Below are positions 17,446-26,835 of a stretch of 64,000 nucleotides of DNA, one piece after another (position 1 is the first letter of the stretch; every line of letters starts with the position of its first letter). A program made the translations under genes and the position numbers. Below the pieces are notes generated by a model. It was not told where the DNA came from. It ran no database searches and saw nothing but the letters and a program-made list of their open reading frames with translations. Source of the stretch: Heyndrickxia sporothermodurans (GTDB lineage Bacteria; Bacillota; Bacilli; Bacillales; Bacillaceae_C); NCBI GenBank assembly GCA_016756695.1, contig CP066701.1, forward strand, positions 490,001 to 554,000. The letters run 5' to 3'.

Positions 17446-18501
17446 TTATAACAGATAAAATCCGATCCCCATTATTATATAAGCGGCAAGTAAAGTCGCA
17501 CCTTCAAACCAGTTTGTTTCTCCGTCATTTGCAAGCACGATTGTTAGTAAGACCGAGGTTGCCATTGCGACTAATTCGGGAAGCGTAAAGACTAATGGCA
17601 TGCTTGGATTGAAAAATAACGAAAGAATAACGAGGACTGGGGCAACGAACATCGAAATTTGCAGCGTGGAGCCAAATGCGATTTCAACGGCGATATCCAT
17701 TTTATTTTTGTACGCCATTAATATAGCAGAAGCATGTTCAGCTGCATTTCCGACAATGGCGACAATAACAATCCCAATAAAGAGTTCGCTCCACCCAAAA
17801 CTTTTTGCCACAGCCTCAAAGGTATGAACAAGGTTTTCGGATACATAGGCAACAGCTAATGTAGCAATTGCTAACACTAATATCGCTTTCCCTTTCCCCC
17901 ATTCCGGTTCCTCTTCATGTTCTTCTTGCTTCGAATCTGGATCTTGATAAATCCCACGATGTGTAACAAGTTTAAAAAATAATGCTGCTAGATAAAGAAT
18001 AATCAAGGTGATGGAAATCCCAACACTTAAATTCATCGTTTTCGCTTCAGTTAAATTCATTGAAAAGACAACGGGAATCACAAAGGCGACAATCACAGCA
18101 AAAATTAACAGCCCTGAATTGTGCCTTGCATCATACACATTAAATTTCTGCCTTTTGTATTTGACCCCGCCAATGAAAAAGGCCATCCCTGCTACGAGTA
18201 ATAAATTTCCTAAAACGGACCCCGTTAACGAAGCCAATACAACTCCCGTTAAACCAGCTTGAAGGGAAAAGATAGATATGATGAGCTCAACCGCATTTCC
18301 AAATGTTGCATTTAACAACCCACCAATCCTAGGACCGGCCACAATTGCCAAACTTTCAGTCGCTCGTCCCATAAAACTAGCCAAAGCAATAATCGTCAAA
18401 CAATAAATGATAAACATAAGCACACTCGGCCAATGCAATAAAGAACCAATAACCGAAATCGGAACCCCGATAAAAACCATAAACGCAAAAACTCTATTCA
18501 T
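17446..18501 (-). CDS. chaA: Ca2+/H+ (cation) antiporter, CaCA family, YfkE-like
   Basis: A 351-residue membrane protein with about eleven segments in two inverted halves. Each half holds the alpha-repeat signature: GGLLNATFGNAVELIISIFS and IVAIVGNAAEHASAILMAYK (Glu in each is the cation site). The halves are joined by an acidic loop (QEEHEEEPEWGKG). It would export Ca2+ in exchange for protons. ATG 18499-18501 has a GGGAGGA SD; the SD abuts the palindrome at 18514. Confidence 0.92.
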   Translation of the reverse strand: MNRVFAFMVFIGVPISVIGSLLHWPSVLMFIIYCLTIIALASFMGRATESLAIVAGPRIGGLLNATFGNAVELIISIFSLQAGLTGVVLASLTGSVLGNLLLVAGMAFFIGGVKYKRQKFNVYDARHNSGLLIFAVIVAFVIPVVFSMNLTEAKTMNLSVGISITLIILYLAALFFKLVTHRGIYQDPDSKQEEHEEEPEWGKGKAILVLAIATLAVAYVSENLVHTFEAVAKSFGWSELFIGIVIVAIVGNAAEHASAILMAYKNKMDIAVEIAFGSTLQISMFVAPVLVILSLFFNPSMPLVFTLPELVAMATSVLLTIVLANDGETNWFEGATLLAAYIIMGIGFYLL

Positions 18502-18513
18502 CTTTATCCTCCC

Positions 18514-18526
18514 GGTGTCAGGCACC
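18514..18526. repeat. GGTGTCAGGCACC palindromic motif
   Basis: This 13-bp near-palindrome is a dispersed intergenic motif in many Bacillus genomes, recalled from experience. Here it sits in the leader of chaA, touching its SD. The rest of 18527-18889 is AT-rich (with repeated TTATTCATTTT elements) and holds no gene. Confidence 0.45.
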
Positions 18527-18889
18527 ATTTATTCATTTTTTGAATAATTATTCATTTTCCATTCACTCATTTTTCAGTTTAGTTATTTTCCTTTTTTTGT
18601 TTTGTTGAAGCATGAATGAATAAATTATTCGGGTTGGCCTGTAAAGTTAATAAAAAATTTATAGCATAAAATTCCATTTTTTTAAAGATAAAATTTTGGA
18701 TATAGGTTGGTTTTTTCTTATTTCTATTTATATTTCCCTAATGTTTCTACTCAAATCTTTTATTTTGGCTATATTTTATGCACATTTTATTCCAATCAGT
18801 ATGTTCGAAATAATTAATATCTTGCCAATTGTTCGGTATACAGTTAACATCACTGATAGAAAGTCTTTTTTATAAGGAGTTTTGCTTCA

Positions 18890-20074
18890 ATGTTTAAAAC
18901 AGATAAGTATCGATTTTGGATATTAGTTAGTATTGTCGCGATATCAGGGTTTTCTCAAGGAATGTTATTGCCATTAATTGCGGTTATCTTTGAAAATGAT
19001 GGGATGGCATCTTCATTAAATGGGTTAAATGCTACCGCACTTTATATCGGCGTACTTATTGCCTCTCCCTTAATGGAGGCACCCCTACGCAAAGTCGGTT
19101 ACAAACCATTAATATTAATTGGGGGCTTCACTGTAGCACTCACACTATTTTTATTTCCCGTTTGGAAATCCTTTTGGTTTTGGTTTATTTTGCGATTATT
19201 AATCGGGATTGGCGACCATACGCTGCATTTCGCAACCCAAACATGGATCACTTCTTTTTCATCTAAAGAAAAACTTGGAAGAAATATTTCACTGTACGGT
19301 TTATTTTTCAGTTTAGGGTTCGCATTTGGTCCGTCTTTAACAAACTTAGTGAAAATAAGTGAGTCTTTGCCGTTTATGATTACATCTGCACTAAGCTTAA
19401 TTTTAACGTTTACCGTTATTACGTTAAAAAACGACTTTCCCGAAAAAGATACAGAATCTGTTTCCTTTCTCGGAACATTTAAACGATTCGGGAAGGTGTG
19501 GAAATATGCGTGGGTGGCCCTACTCCCGCCTTTCGGATTTGGGTTTATGGAAGCTTCTTTAAATAGCAGCTTCCCTGTCTTTGCTTTAAGAAATGGGATT
19601 AATGTTGAATCAGTTTCAATCATTGTTCCGGCTTTTGCAATCGGCACGCTTATTACCCAATTGCCACTCGGAATGATTAGCGATCGATTCGGTCGTAAAA
19701 ACACACTAATTACAGTAATTTTTATCGGATTCCTTTGTTTTATCGCTGCAGGATTTGTGAGTCATTCAGTCATTGGGTTACTTCTTTGCTTTCTTTTTGC
19801 AGGGATGGCAGTCGGTTCCACGTTTTCATTAGGAATTAGTTATGCGGCCGATTTACTGCCAAAAACGTTATTACCTGCTGGAAATATTATGTGCGGAATC
19901 TTATTTAGCTTAGGAAGCATGCTCGGTCCTTTTTTGGCGGGACTTATAATCGAGCACATAAAAGGGGCAAGTTTCTTCTATTTGATTAGTGCTATGTTGT
20001 TGATTATTCTTTTATCATTATGTACATTCCGTACTTCGAAAAAGAAGGAATTATTTTCGGGTATTTCACAATAG
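18890..20074 (+). CDS. yfkF: MFS efflux transporter, YfkF-like
   Basis: A 394-residue protein with twelve hydrophobic segments. The MFS cytoplasmic-loop motif appears as GMISDRFGRKNTLITVIF after TM8; the N-terminal half has APLRKVGYKPLILIGGF and LRLLIGIGDHTLHFATQTW. The position divergent from chaA-yfkD matches B. subtilis yfkF. A drug or metabolite exporter is likely; the substrate is unknown. Confidence 0.82.
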   Translation: MFKTDKYRFWILVSIVAISGFSQGMLLPLIAVIFENDGMASSLNGLNATALYIGVLIASPLMEAPLRKVGYKPLILIGGFTVALTLFLFPVWKSFWFWFILRLLIGIGDHTLHFATQTWITSFSSKEKLGRNISLYGLFFSLGFAFGPSLTNLVKISESLPFMITSALSLILTFTVITLKNDFPEKDTESVSFLGTFKRFGKVWKYAWVALLPPFGFGFMEASLNSSFPVFALRNGINVESVSIIVPAFAIGTLITQLPLGMISDRFGRKNTLITVIFIGFLCFIAAGFVSHSVIGLLLCFLFAGMAVGSTFSLGISYAADLLPKTLLPAGNIMCGILFSLGSMLGPFLAGLIIEHIKGASFFYLISAMLLIILLSLCTFRTSKKKELFSGISQ

Positions 20075-20136
20075 AAAAAACTTTTCGCATGCTTCTGAAT
20101 ATGATACGATATAGAAAATAATGATAAAGCAAGTAC

Positions 20137-20175
20137 AGCTGTCATCTTTCCCTGAGATGACAGCTTTCGTCATTT
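20137..20175 (+). terminator. intrinsic terminator of the MFS gene
   Basis: AGCTGTCATCT pairs perfectly with AGATGACAGCT across a 7-nt loop, followed by TTTCGTCATTTT. Confidence 0.8.
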
Positions 20176-20224
20176 TATAGGGGTATTGAATTTGATTCTT
20201 TTTCTCAATTAAGGAGGGATACTC

Positions 20225-22150
20225 ATGGCACAAGGGCAAATCGCATCAACGAGCAGGGAAATTTCATTAACAGAATCATCTCGTTTTGATCGACTCTTTG
20301 AACATATCGAACTGATTGCTGCACTTCTAAGTGGTCTTTTCATTTTCATTGGATGGCTATCTTCCCAATGGAATCATGAAACGTTCTCGATAGCGTTTTA
20401 CCTATTAGCATTTATCATTGGGGGCTATGCAAAAGCGAAAGAAGGAATCGTAGATACAGTAAAAAATAAAGAATTAAATGTCGAAATGTTGATGATTCTT
20501 GCCGCTATCGGCTCAGCGGTGATCGGTTACTGGACTGAGGGCGCGATTCTCATCTTTATTTTTTCATTAAGTGGTGCACTCGAAACTTATACGATGAATA
20601 AAAGTCAAAAAGAAATTTCTTCCTTATTAGAAATCCAACCGGAAACCGCAACAAGAATTATCCAAGGAAAGGAAAAAGTCATACACGTTTCTCTTTTAGA
20701 AGTGGGCGATCACATTATTGTAAAGCCGGGAGAAAGAATTCCTGCAGACGGAAAAATTATCGAAGGAACGACAACGATTGATGAGTCAACTATTTCAGGT
20801 GAATCTGTTCCGGTCACGAAAGGAATACGTGCAGAAGTATTTGCCGGTACTATCAATATAAATGGATCAGTAATTGTTGAAGTGATGAAGCAAGCAAATG
20901 AAACTGTGTTTCAAAAAATTATTGATCTCGTTCAGTCTGCACAAAGTGAAAAATCACCATCCCAGCTTTTTATTGAACGATTTGAAAGTATATATGTAAA
21001 AATCGTATTGCTTGTCGTCTTGATTATGATGGTTGTCCCACATTTTCTATTCGATTGGAGTTGGAATACAACTTTTTATCGGGCGATGATACTATTAGTT
21101 GTCGCTTCTCCATGTGCCCTGGTTGCATCGATTATGCCGGTAACCTTATCTGCTATTTCGAATGGTGCCAGGAACGGAATTTTGTTCAAAGGCGGTGTTC
21201 ATCTCGAAGCACTCAGTCATGTTAAAGCGATTGCTTTTGATAAAACAGGGACTCTTACAAAAGGAAGACCGGAAGTTACAGATATCATTGTTCGAACGGG
21301 TACGGATGATACGAATCTATTACACACCATTGCCTCGATTGAGAATCGCTCCAATCATCCACTAGCACAAGCGATCGTGGATTTTTGGAAAAAAACACAT
21401 GATCAACCGCTTCTACAACCAGAGAAAATTGAAGATATCCCGGGATGGGGATTAAAAGGCTGGCTTCATCATCAAGAATGGTGGATTGGTAAAAAAGATT
21501 TCGTTGGACTAGAAGAAGCTTTAGCATTTGAAAACGAAGCAGCAATGAAACTTGAAAACGAAGGAAAAACGGTTGTTTATGTCAAAGATTCGATTGGAAT
21601 TGTTGCTGTAATTGGTCTTCAAGATATCGTTCGAAAAGAATCTAAACACGCGTTAACATTATTAAAGAACGAAGGCATTCAAACAATTATGCTAACAGGT
21701 GATAGCATAAATACAGCGAAAAACATCGCTCAGCAATCAAACATTGATGAATATATTGCCGAATGTTTACCTGAAACAAAGGTTTCTTCATTGAAAATGC
21801 TTAAAGATAAATATGGAGTCGTTGCAATGGTCGGTGATGGGGTAAATGATGCTCCCGCCCTTGCAACTGCCAATATCGGAATCGCCATGGGAGAAGGTAG
21901 CGATGTTGCAATGGAAACGGCAGATGTCGTTTTAATGAAAAATGATCTATCTCGAATTGCAGAAGCGATCCGTTTATCGAAAAAAATGAATCGAATCATT
22001 AAACAAAATATTATCTTTTCATTAACGGTTATCCTGCTCTTAATCGCCTCTAATTTTTTACAGTTTTTAAACCTCCCATTAGGGGTTGTCGGCCATGAAG
22101 GCAGCACCATTTTGGTGATTTTGAATGGTCTGAGATGTCTTCGGGGATAA
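20225..22150 (+). CDS. zosA: P1B-type metal ATPase of the SPC group (ZosA/PfeT-like)
   Basis: A 641-residue heavy-metal ATPase without an N-terminal metal-binding domain. Visible motifs in order: TISGESVPVTKG (actuator TGES), VVASPCALVASIMP (SPC instead of CPC in the transport helix), AFDKTGTLTKG (phosphorylation site), NRSNHPLAQAIVDF (HP), MVGDGVNDAPALATANIGIA, and the terminal HEGSTILVILNGLR. The SPC/HEGST pair marks the P1B-4 group, to which the B. subtilis Fe(II)/Zn transporter PfeT (ZosA) belongs. Fe(II) or Zn/Co export is likely. No clear PerR box is seen upstream. Confidence 0.88.
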   Translation: MAQGQIASTSREISLTESSRFDRLFEHIELIAALLSGLFIFIGWLSSQWNHETFSIAFYLLAFIIGGYAKAKEGIVDTVKNKELNVEMLMILAAIGSAVIGYWTEGAILIFIFSLSGALETYTMNKSQKEISSLLEIQPETATRIIQGKEKVIHVSLLEVGDHIIVKPGERIPADGKIIEGTTTIDESTISGESVPVTKGIRAEVFAGTININGSVIVEVMKQANETVFQKIIDLVQSAQSEKSPSQLFIERFESIYVKIVLLVVLIMMVVPHFLFDWSWNTTFYRAMILLVVASPCALVASIMPVTLSAISNGARNGILFKGGVHLEALSHVKAIAFDKTGTLTKGRPEVTDIIVRTGTDDTNLLHTIASIENRSNHPLAQAIVDFWKKTHDQPLLQPEKIEDIPGWGLKGWLHHQEWWIGKKDFVGLEEALAFENEAAMKLENEGKTVVYVKDSIGIVAVIGLQDIVRKESKHALTLLKNEGIQTIMLTGDSINTAKNIAQQSNIDEYIAECLPETKVSSLKMLKDKYGVVAMVGDGVNDAPALATANIGIAMGEGSDVAMETADVVLMKNDLSRIAEAIRLSKKMNRIIKQNIIFSLTVILLLIASNFLQFLNLPLGVVGHEGSTILVILNGLRCLRG

Positions 22151-22164
22151 AATAATTTAGTAAG

Positions 22165-22197
22165 AAGCACCTCATCGATATGATTGAGGTGCTTTTT
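22165..22197 (+). terminator. intrinsic terminator
   Basis: AAGCACCTCA pairs with TGAGGTGCTT and a T-run follows, closing the ATPase gene. Confidence 0.8.
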
Positions 22198-22212
22198 ACT
22201 TTAGGATATTTT

Positions 22213-22259
22213 TAGCGGAAGGAGCTTGATTCCTGCGGGACATAGAGGAAAGGATCGGG
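22213..22259. repeat. Bacillaceae dispersed repeat, TCCTGCGGGA type
   Basis: GCGGAAGGAGCTTGATTCC followed by TGCGGGACATAGAGGAAAGG resembles 37646-37690 (GCGGGAGGCACTTGACTCC ... TGCGGGATATAAAGGAAAGG). The GACTCCTGCGGGA core is a widespread intergenic repeat in Bacillus relatives. Confidence 0.55.
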
Positions 22260-22335
22260 TCATTGTTTAATAAAAAGGATTTTATGGGAACACGTAGAAT
22301 AGATTATTATAAGAGAGACGCAAGGAGTTGATTTA

Positions 22336-22875
22336 ATGGAACCTAAAACAAAAAAGGAATTGAAAAGTTGGGGAAAGGCATTAATTATTGCTTTGGGAAT
22401 TGCCTTTGTAACAAGAACATTCTTTTTTGCTCCTTATACAGTAAAAGGTGAATCGATGGAACCTACATTACATGATCAAGAAAAAGTTTTTGTAAATAAA
22501 TTCAATGTTAACGACCGTTATCATAGGGGAGATATCGTCATCATTAAGGGGAAAGAAAAGAATTATGTTAAACGGATAATTGGTCTTCCAGGAGAAAAAA
22601 TTGTCATGGAAAATGATAAATTATTTATAGATGAAGTTTTATGTAAAGAGCCTTACCTTTCACAAAACCTAAAATTAGCCGTGAAAGAGGGAAGTAATTT
22701 GACTGGTGATTTTGGTCCAATTACAGTACCGCATAATAAATATTTTGTCATGGGAGATAACCGTTTAAAAAGCGAAGATAGCAGAAATGGTTTAGGCTTT
22801 ATACGAAAACAGAGTATTATAGGAAAAAGTGAGTTCGTTTTTTTCCCTTTCTCTCATTTTAGAAATGTAGAGTAA
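22336..22875 (+). CDS. sipS: type I signal peptidase
   Basis: A 179-residue membrane-anchored enzyme: one N-terminal TM (WGKALIIALGIAFVTRTFFF), catalytic Ser in VKGESMEPTLHDQE, catalytic Lys in YVKRIIGLPGEKI, and the C-terminal MGDNRLKSEDSRNGLGFI box. It cleaves signal peptides on the outer face. SD AAGGAG. Bacilli carry several paralogs, so the letter (S, T, U or V) is not certain. Confidence 0.92.
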   Translation: MEPKTKKELKSWGKALIIALGIAFVTRTFFFAPYTVKGESMEPTLHDQEKVFVNKFNVNDRYHRGDIVIIKGKEKNYVKRIIGLPGEKIVMENDKLFIDEVLCKEPYLSQNLKLAVKEGSNLTGDFGPITVPHNKYFVMGDNRLKSEDSRNGLGFIRKQSIIGKSEFVFFPFSHFRNVE

Positions 22876-22878
22876 ATT

Positions 22879-22908
22879 AAGCGACCTCTCTACAGAAGAG
22901 GTCGCTTT
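22879..22908. terminator. bidirectional terminator
   Basis: AAGCGACCTCT pairs with AGAGGTCGCTT. It lies between the convergent sip gene and the small basic protein gene. Confidence 0.8.
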
Positions 22909-22911
22909 ACA

Positions 22912-22998
22912 TTAATGATAGCCATTTTGTCCGTTTGCAGATCCTGAAGTTTTGCCTTTAGGTTTTTGCTTACTGTTTTGTTTTGTTTTTTTACCCAT
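22912..22998 (-). CDS. very small basic protein (28 aa), possibly spore-associated
   Basis: ATG 22996-22998 follows GGGAGAG at about 7 nt. The product, MGKKTKQNSKQKPKGKTSGS plus eight residues, is almost entirely polar and basic (Lys, Asn, Gln, Gly). This composition is like small acid-soluble spore proteins of the minor classes, but I do not recognise the exact family. It has its own terminator. Confidence 0.55.
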   Translation of the reverse strand: MGKKTKQNSKQKPKGKTSGSANGQNGYH

Positions 22999-23084
22999 GT
23001 CCATCTCTCCCTTCAACTGTATTTCTTTTTCATTAATAGTTTGTTTCGTTTTCCGTGAAGCTTCCCCGTTATTTATTGACAGCC

Positions 23085-23921
23085 TTAGCAAAATTTCTTT
23101 TTCGCCGAAATCATCGCATTGATTTCTCCCCCGACGATTAAAATGATTCCACTGAAATAGAACCACAACATAAGAACAATAATCCCACCTAAACTTCCAT
23201 ACGTCGTAGAGTAGTGGCCAAAATTACTTACATAAAAGGAAAATCCTAATGATACAACCGCCCATCCAACTGTAGCAATTACAGCACCTGGAAAAACAGC
23301 TAGACACTTAATTTTTTTATTCGGAGCAAAATAGTAAATACCAACAAAAACTACAAATAATATGAGAGGACTGATAACCCATCTTAAGGCTGTCCAAATA
23401 TGTGTAAATTGTTCGGAAAGCCCAAACAGTTTAAAAATATAAAAACCGATATATTCTCCAAAAACCGGTAATAACAATGCAAGTAAAAAAACAAAAATCA
23501 TCGCAAGTGTTAAAAGAACCGACATGGCTCGTGCAACAATCGCCGAACGGGTTTCCTTTACTTCATACGCACGATTCAACGCTTTTGTAATTGCATTCAT
23601 TCCTTTTGATGCCGACCATAATGTCGCGATAATCCCAAACGAAAGCAAACTTGTTCTTCGATTATTCAAGATGTCCGCTAAGTTTGATTCAATCATTTTC
23701 AATGTTTGTTTCGGCGCAAAATTACGTAATACATTCAAAATGTCATCCAAATCAATCGGCAGATAAGGAAGTAAACTAACAATAAAGAGAAGTAATGGAA
23801 ATAAAGATAACAGAAAAAAATAAGCTAGTTGTGCGGCCAAACCAGTGATATCATTGTACGTTGAATGTTTAATTAGCGAAATGATGAAATTTTTATCTCG
23901 AATTATTTTTGAGTTCCCCAT
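23085..23921 (-). CDS. YihY/virulence factor BrkB family membrane protein
   Basis: A 278-residue protein with six hydrophobic segments and the YihY hallmarks: DITGLAAQLAYFFLLSLFPL near the N-terminus, SKGMNAITKALNRAYEVKET, and GSLGGIIVLMLWFYFSGIIL with GGEINA at the end. B. subtilis YfkH is the family member in the corresponding region. The function is unknown; the old assignment as RNase BN is not supported. SD GAGGTG before ATG. Confidence 0.88.
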   Translation of the reverse strand: MGNSKIIRDKNFIISLIKHSTYNDITGLAAQLAYFFLLSLFPLLLFIVSLLPYLPIDLDDILNVLRNFAPKQTLKMIESNLADILNNRRTSLLSFGIIATLWSASKGMNAITKALNRAYEVKETRSAIVARAMSVLLTLAMIFVFLLALLLPVFGEYIGFYIFKLFGLSEQFTHIWTALRWVISPLILFVVFVGIYYFAPNKKIKCLAVFPGAVIATVGWAVVSLGFSFYVSNFGHYSTTYGSLGGIIVLMLWFYFSGIILIVGGEINAMISAKKKFC

Positions 23922-24066
23922 TTTTTCACCTCATAAAAAAGTGCTAGCTAACAGTTATTTGTAATACTTATCTTCCCCCCAGCTCTTGCAATAAAACATA
24001 ATATGTATTTGACACCTATTTTAATTCGTGGAAAGATAGTATTATCTTTTACGAAAAAATGAGAGG

Positions 24067-24297
24067 ATGACACTTGTGGATCTTACAATTAAATCAGCTG
24101 AAAATATTGAATACATGATTTCCCAAATCACAACAAAATTACGGATGGTTAATGCGGATGCGATAAAATCTTCACAATACAATGAAGATGTTTATGAAGA
24201 TTTACATGATATTTATGAAATGGTCATGAAAAAAAACACATTCAGTCCAAATGAAATGCAAGCCATCGTAGAGGAACTGGGGAATTTGCGTAAATAA
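24067..24297 (+). CDS. yfkK: UPF0435 protein, YfkK-like
   Basis: A 76-residue acidic helical protein matching Yfk[52 protein letters not shown]. Family alignment favours ATG 24067 (MTLVDLT); however, GAGAGG touches that ATG, and GTG 24076 is better spaced, so the true start may be nine bases later. Function unknown. Confidence 0.85.
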   Translation: MTLVDLTIKSAENIEYMISQITTKLRMVNADAIKSSQYNEDVYEDLHDIYEMVMKKNTFSPNEMQAIVEELGNLRK

Positions 24298-24324
24298 GTG
24301 TTGACGTAAAATTGAAAACCTAAT

Positions 24325-24390
24325 GTGGACATTGAATCCGTTATTCTTTTAAAATGGCCCTAATTTAGGGGTTAAACGGATTCTGTCCGC
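24325..24390. repeat. 66-bp inverted repeat element
   Basis: GGACATTGAATCCGTTA at left pairs with TAAACGGATTCTGTCC at right, with a GGCCCTAATTTAGGGG sub-hairpin in the loop. The GGACAGAATCCGTT-type sequence is a dispersed repeat in Bacillus relatives as far as I recall. It may also end the convergent yfkK and dehydrogenase transcripts. Confidence 0.55.
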
Positions 24391-24432
24391 AAAAATTTTT
24401 TCACGAATAGCGGTGCCGTATCCGCCTTCAAT

Positions 24433-25504
24433 TTATTTAATCTCTTTTATATCTATCTTCCATAATTGATCATCATCAGCAGCTGGTGTACCTCGGCCAT
24501 CCAAATTATTAGAAATAAAATACAAATTATTTCCTTCGATATAAACATCTCTAATTCTTCCAAAATCGCCTCTTACAAAAGTAGAACTTTTTTCTTTTAG
24601 ATCAAAAATCCTTAGTTTTTCTCCTCGAAGTGTAGCAATGTATAATTTCCCATCCTTATATTGAATTCCTGAAGGCGCCCATGTCGTATTACCTGTTTGA
24701 AAAATAGGTGTCTCCATCCCTTGTTGGCGTGCATTTCCTTCAATGATTGGCCATCCATAATTGGCTCCGGGCTTAATGAGATTGATTTCATCATGTGCAC
24801 TTTGGCCATGCTCTGTACTAAACATCGTTCCGTGCTCATCCCAAGCAAGTCCTTGTGGATTTCTATGTCCATAGGTATAGACGTAACTATTTTTAAACGG
24901 ATTATCGCTCGGAATTCTTCCATCTAATTCCATACGTAAAATTTTCCCCGATAGGGAGTTTAAGTCTTGTGCGTTTTCCGGTACAGCTGCATCTCCAACA
25001 GTTACATAAAGTTTTTGATCAGGACCAATTTTTATGCGACCACCATTATGGATGGTTGAACCGGGGATATCTTCTAGTAAAGATGCAACCTCATCCCATG
25101 TTTCTCCGTTTTTTTTGAATACGAATCACACGGTTAAACGTATTTCCATTTTCTTCGTATGTGTGATAGGCATATGCTAGATGGGATTGCTCAAAATTTG
25201 GAGTTAATTCAATCCCAAGAAAGCCTCCCTCCCCTTCGTGATGGATCGGTTTGGTAGTTTTTACTTGGGATCGATGAAATTGATTAGTTGTTTCATTCCA
25301 TGACACTATTGTTCCATCTCTTTCACTTATGTAAAAGGTATCTTTATGTTTTGCCAGTGCCCATGGAACTTTTAATTTTTGTAAAATCGGTTGTGGCTGC
25401 TGATTTGTGATCGTTTTTTCTGCTTCGAAAGAATTTTCTTTCCCCTGTTGATTTGAGCATGCGGTTAAAAGTATAAAGACGAAAATAAGTATTCCTCTAA
25501 TCAA
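24433..25504 (-). pseudogene. PQQ-dependent sugar dehydrogenase-like lipoprotein, frameshifted
   Basis: TTG 25502-25504, with a GGAGGGG SD, opens a lipoprotein signal ILIFVFILLTACSNQQGK (lipobox LTAC). The body is a glucose/sorbosone dehydrogenase beta-propeller: PWALAKHKDTFYISERDG, EGGFLGIELTPNF, then THNGG-type RIKIGPDQKLYVTVGDAA, YGHRNPQGLAWDEHGTMFST, EHGQSAHDEINLIKPGANYG. The frame breaks at a run of eight T (25109-25116); seven would restore it. Either a true frameshift, slip-prone phase variation or a base-calling error. Confidence 0.85.
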
Positions 25505-25569
25505 TTTTAATCCCCTCCATTTTGAAATATTCCTATCTACTATTTCATCAATGGAAAGGCGAATCCCTT

Positions 25570-25692
25570 TATTAATCTTGCGGATTCGTGCACTTGAGCT
25601 CAGATTTCTCTGCTTTTCCTTCTCGCATCCGACGGTTTCGTGCACTTGAGCTCGGATTTCTACCCTTTCCTTCTCGCATCCAATCTTTTCGA
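25570..25692. repeat. short 52-bp tandem repeat (two units plus part of a third)
   Basis: GTGCACTTGAGCTC occurs at 25588 and 25640, exactly 52 bp apart, with TTTCCTTCTCGCATCC also repeated. A third partial unit ends near 25692. TCGGAT and ATCCGA can pair within a unit. The sequence differs from the other arrays but has the same unit length. Confidence 0.75.
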
Positions 25693-25721
25693 GAACTGGT
25701 TTCATTCTTTTTAAATTCCTA

Positions 25722-25749
25722 GAAAAAAAAAGCCTCACATCTGAGGCTT
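25722..25749 (-). terminator. intrinsic terminator of mapB
   Basis: On the minus strand, AAGCCTCA pairs with TGAGGCTT, then nine T. The stem begins within the stop codon context of mapB. Confidence 0.85.
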
Positions 25750-26498
25750 TAATCTTGATCAGTTATAATAATAATTCCATCTTTTGTTACGGCAATTGTA
25801 TGCTCGTATTGGGCAGATAATGTGCCGTCCATTGTTCGGGCCGTCCACCCGTTGTTGTCCATTTTCGTTTCGAATCCACCGATATTTACCATCGGTTCAA
25901 TCGTAAATACCATACCTTCTTTAATGCGAGGTCCTTTGCCAGGTAATCCAAAATGAGGTACTTCAGGTTTTTCGTGAATTGTTGGTCCAATTCCGTGACC
26001 GATGAAATTTCGAACAACGGAAAAACCATGTGGTTCTACAAAAGATTGAATGGCATGACCGATATCGCCGATGCGATTTCCGACTTTTACTTGTTCGATT
26101 CCTTTATATAATGCTTCCTTTGTTACATCTAATAATTTTTGTGCTTGTTCACTTACTTTTCCGACTGGATAACTCCACGCTGAATCTGCTAGTGCACCGT
26201 TTAAATTTACGACCATATCAATCGTAACAATATCCCCCTCTTGAAGTGGCTGTTTTCGCGGATAGCCATGGCAGATTTCATCATTTATACTAGCACAAGT
26301 GGCAAATTCATAGCCTTTATAGCCTTTTTGTTCAGGAGTAGCACCATGCTTTTTCAAATAATCATTGACGAATTCTTCAATTTCCCATGTTGTTATACCA
26401 GGTTTAATCATTTTGGCAATTTCCTTATGGGTACTTGCAAGTAATTCACCCGCTTTTTTCATCATATCGATTTCACGTTGTGATTTATATGTGATCAA
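25749..26498 (-). CDS. map: methionine aminopeptidase type I
   Basis: A 249-residue M24A peptidase. The five metal ligands are in DIVTIDMVVNLNGALADSAW (two Asp), NFIGHGIGPTIHEKPEVPHF (His), MVFTIEPMVN (Glu) and SAQYEHTIAVT (Glu). It removes initiator Met. I chose TTG 26496-26498 (after AAAGGAAG) because it gives the family's usual length; the frame to 26516 has no SD. In B. subtilis MapB is the paralog outside the ribosomal operon; the length and isolated position suggest the same here. Confidence 0.9.
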   Translation of the reverse strand: MITYKSQREIDMMKKAGELLASTHKEIAKMIKPGITTWEIEEFVNDYLKKHGATPEQKGYKGYEFATCASINDEICHGYPRKQPLQEGDIVTIDMVVNLNGALADSAWSYPVGKVSEQAQKLLDVTKEALYKGIEQVKVGNRIGDIGHAIQSFVEPHGFSVVRNFIGHGIGPTIHEKPEVPHFGLPGKGPRIKEGMVFTIEPMVNIGGFETKMDNNGWTARTMDGTLSAQYEHTIAVTKDGIIIITDQD

Positions 26499-26619
26499 CT
26501 TACATCTTCCTTTCAAAATAACACTTATCTATATTTATATCGAATAATTATATTATGAACACTATCATCATATCGTTATTTCTACGTTATAGCAAAAATA
26601 TTTCCTTACATTCACCATA

Positions 26620-26660
26620 CATTATTCAACATATTTCATTGGAATGGATGTTGAATAATG
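26620..26660. other. perfect 13-bp hairpin, function unknown
   Basis: CATTATTCAACAT (26620-26632) and ATGTTGAATAATG (26648-26660) are perfect inverted repeats with a 15-nt loop, in the 290-bp gap between motB and mapB. There is no T-run, so it is not a classical terminator; it may be an operator or a small mobile-element footprint. Confidence 0.4.
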
Positions 26661-26799
26661 ACAGCTAATTGTTGAAAAGTCTGTAAACAAACAGCTTTAA
26701 GTTTTAATATTTCCTAAGAAATAAAGGCTTTTCTCGATCAGTACCTCTATTAGGTTTCGAAAATACTGTCGAAAATATTTCTACATGTTTCTTCTAAAA

Positions 26800-26834
26800 A
26801 ACAAAAGCTTTCTGTACCGATGTACAAAAAGCTC
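26800..26834 (-). terminator. intrinsic terminator of motAB
   Basis: On the minus strand, AGCTTTTTGTAC pairs with GTACAGAAAGCT, followed by TTTGTTTTT, right after the motB stop. Confidence 0.75.
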
Positions 26835-26835
26835 G

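Noticed and set aside
19099-19704. Minus-strand 201-codon frame inside the MFS gene
   Set aside because: Shadow of the transporter; no SD and no recognisable motif.
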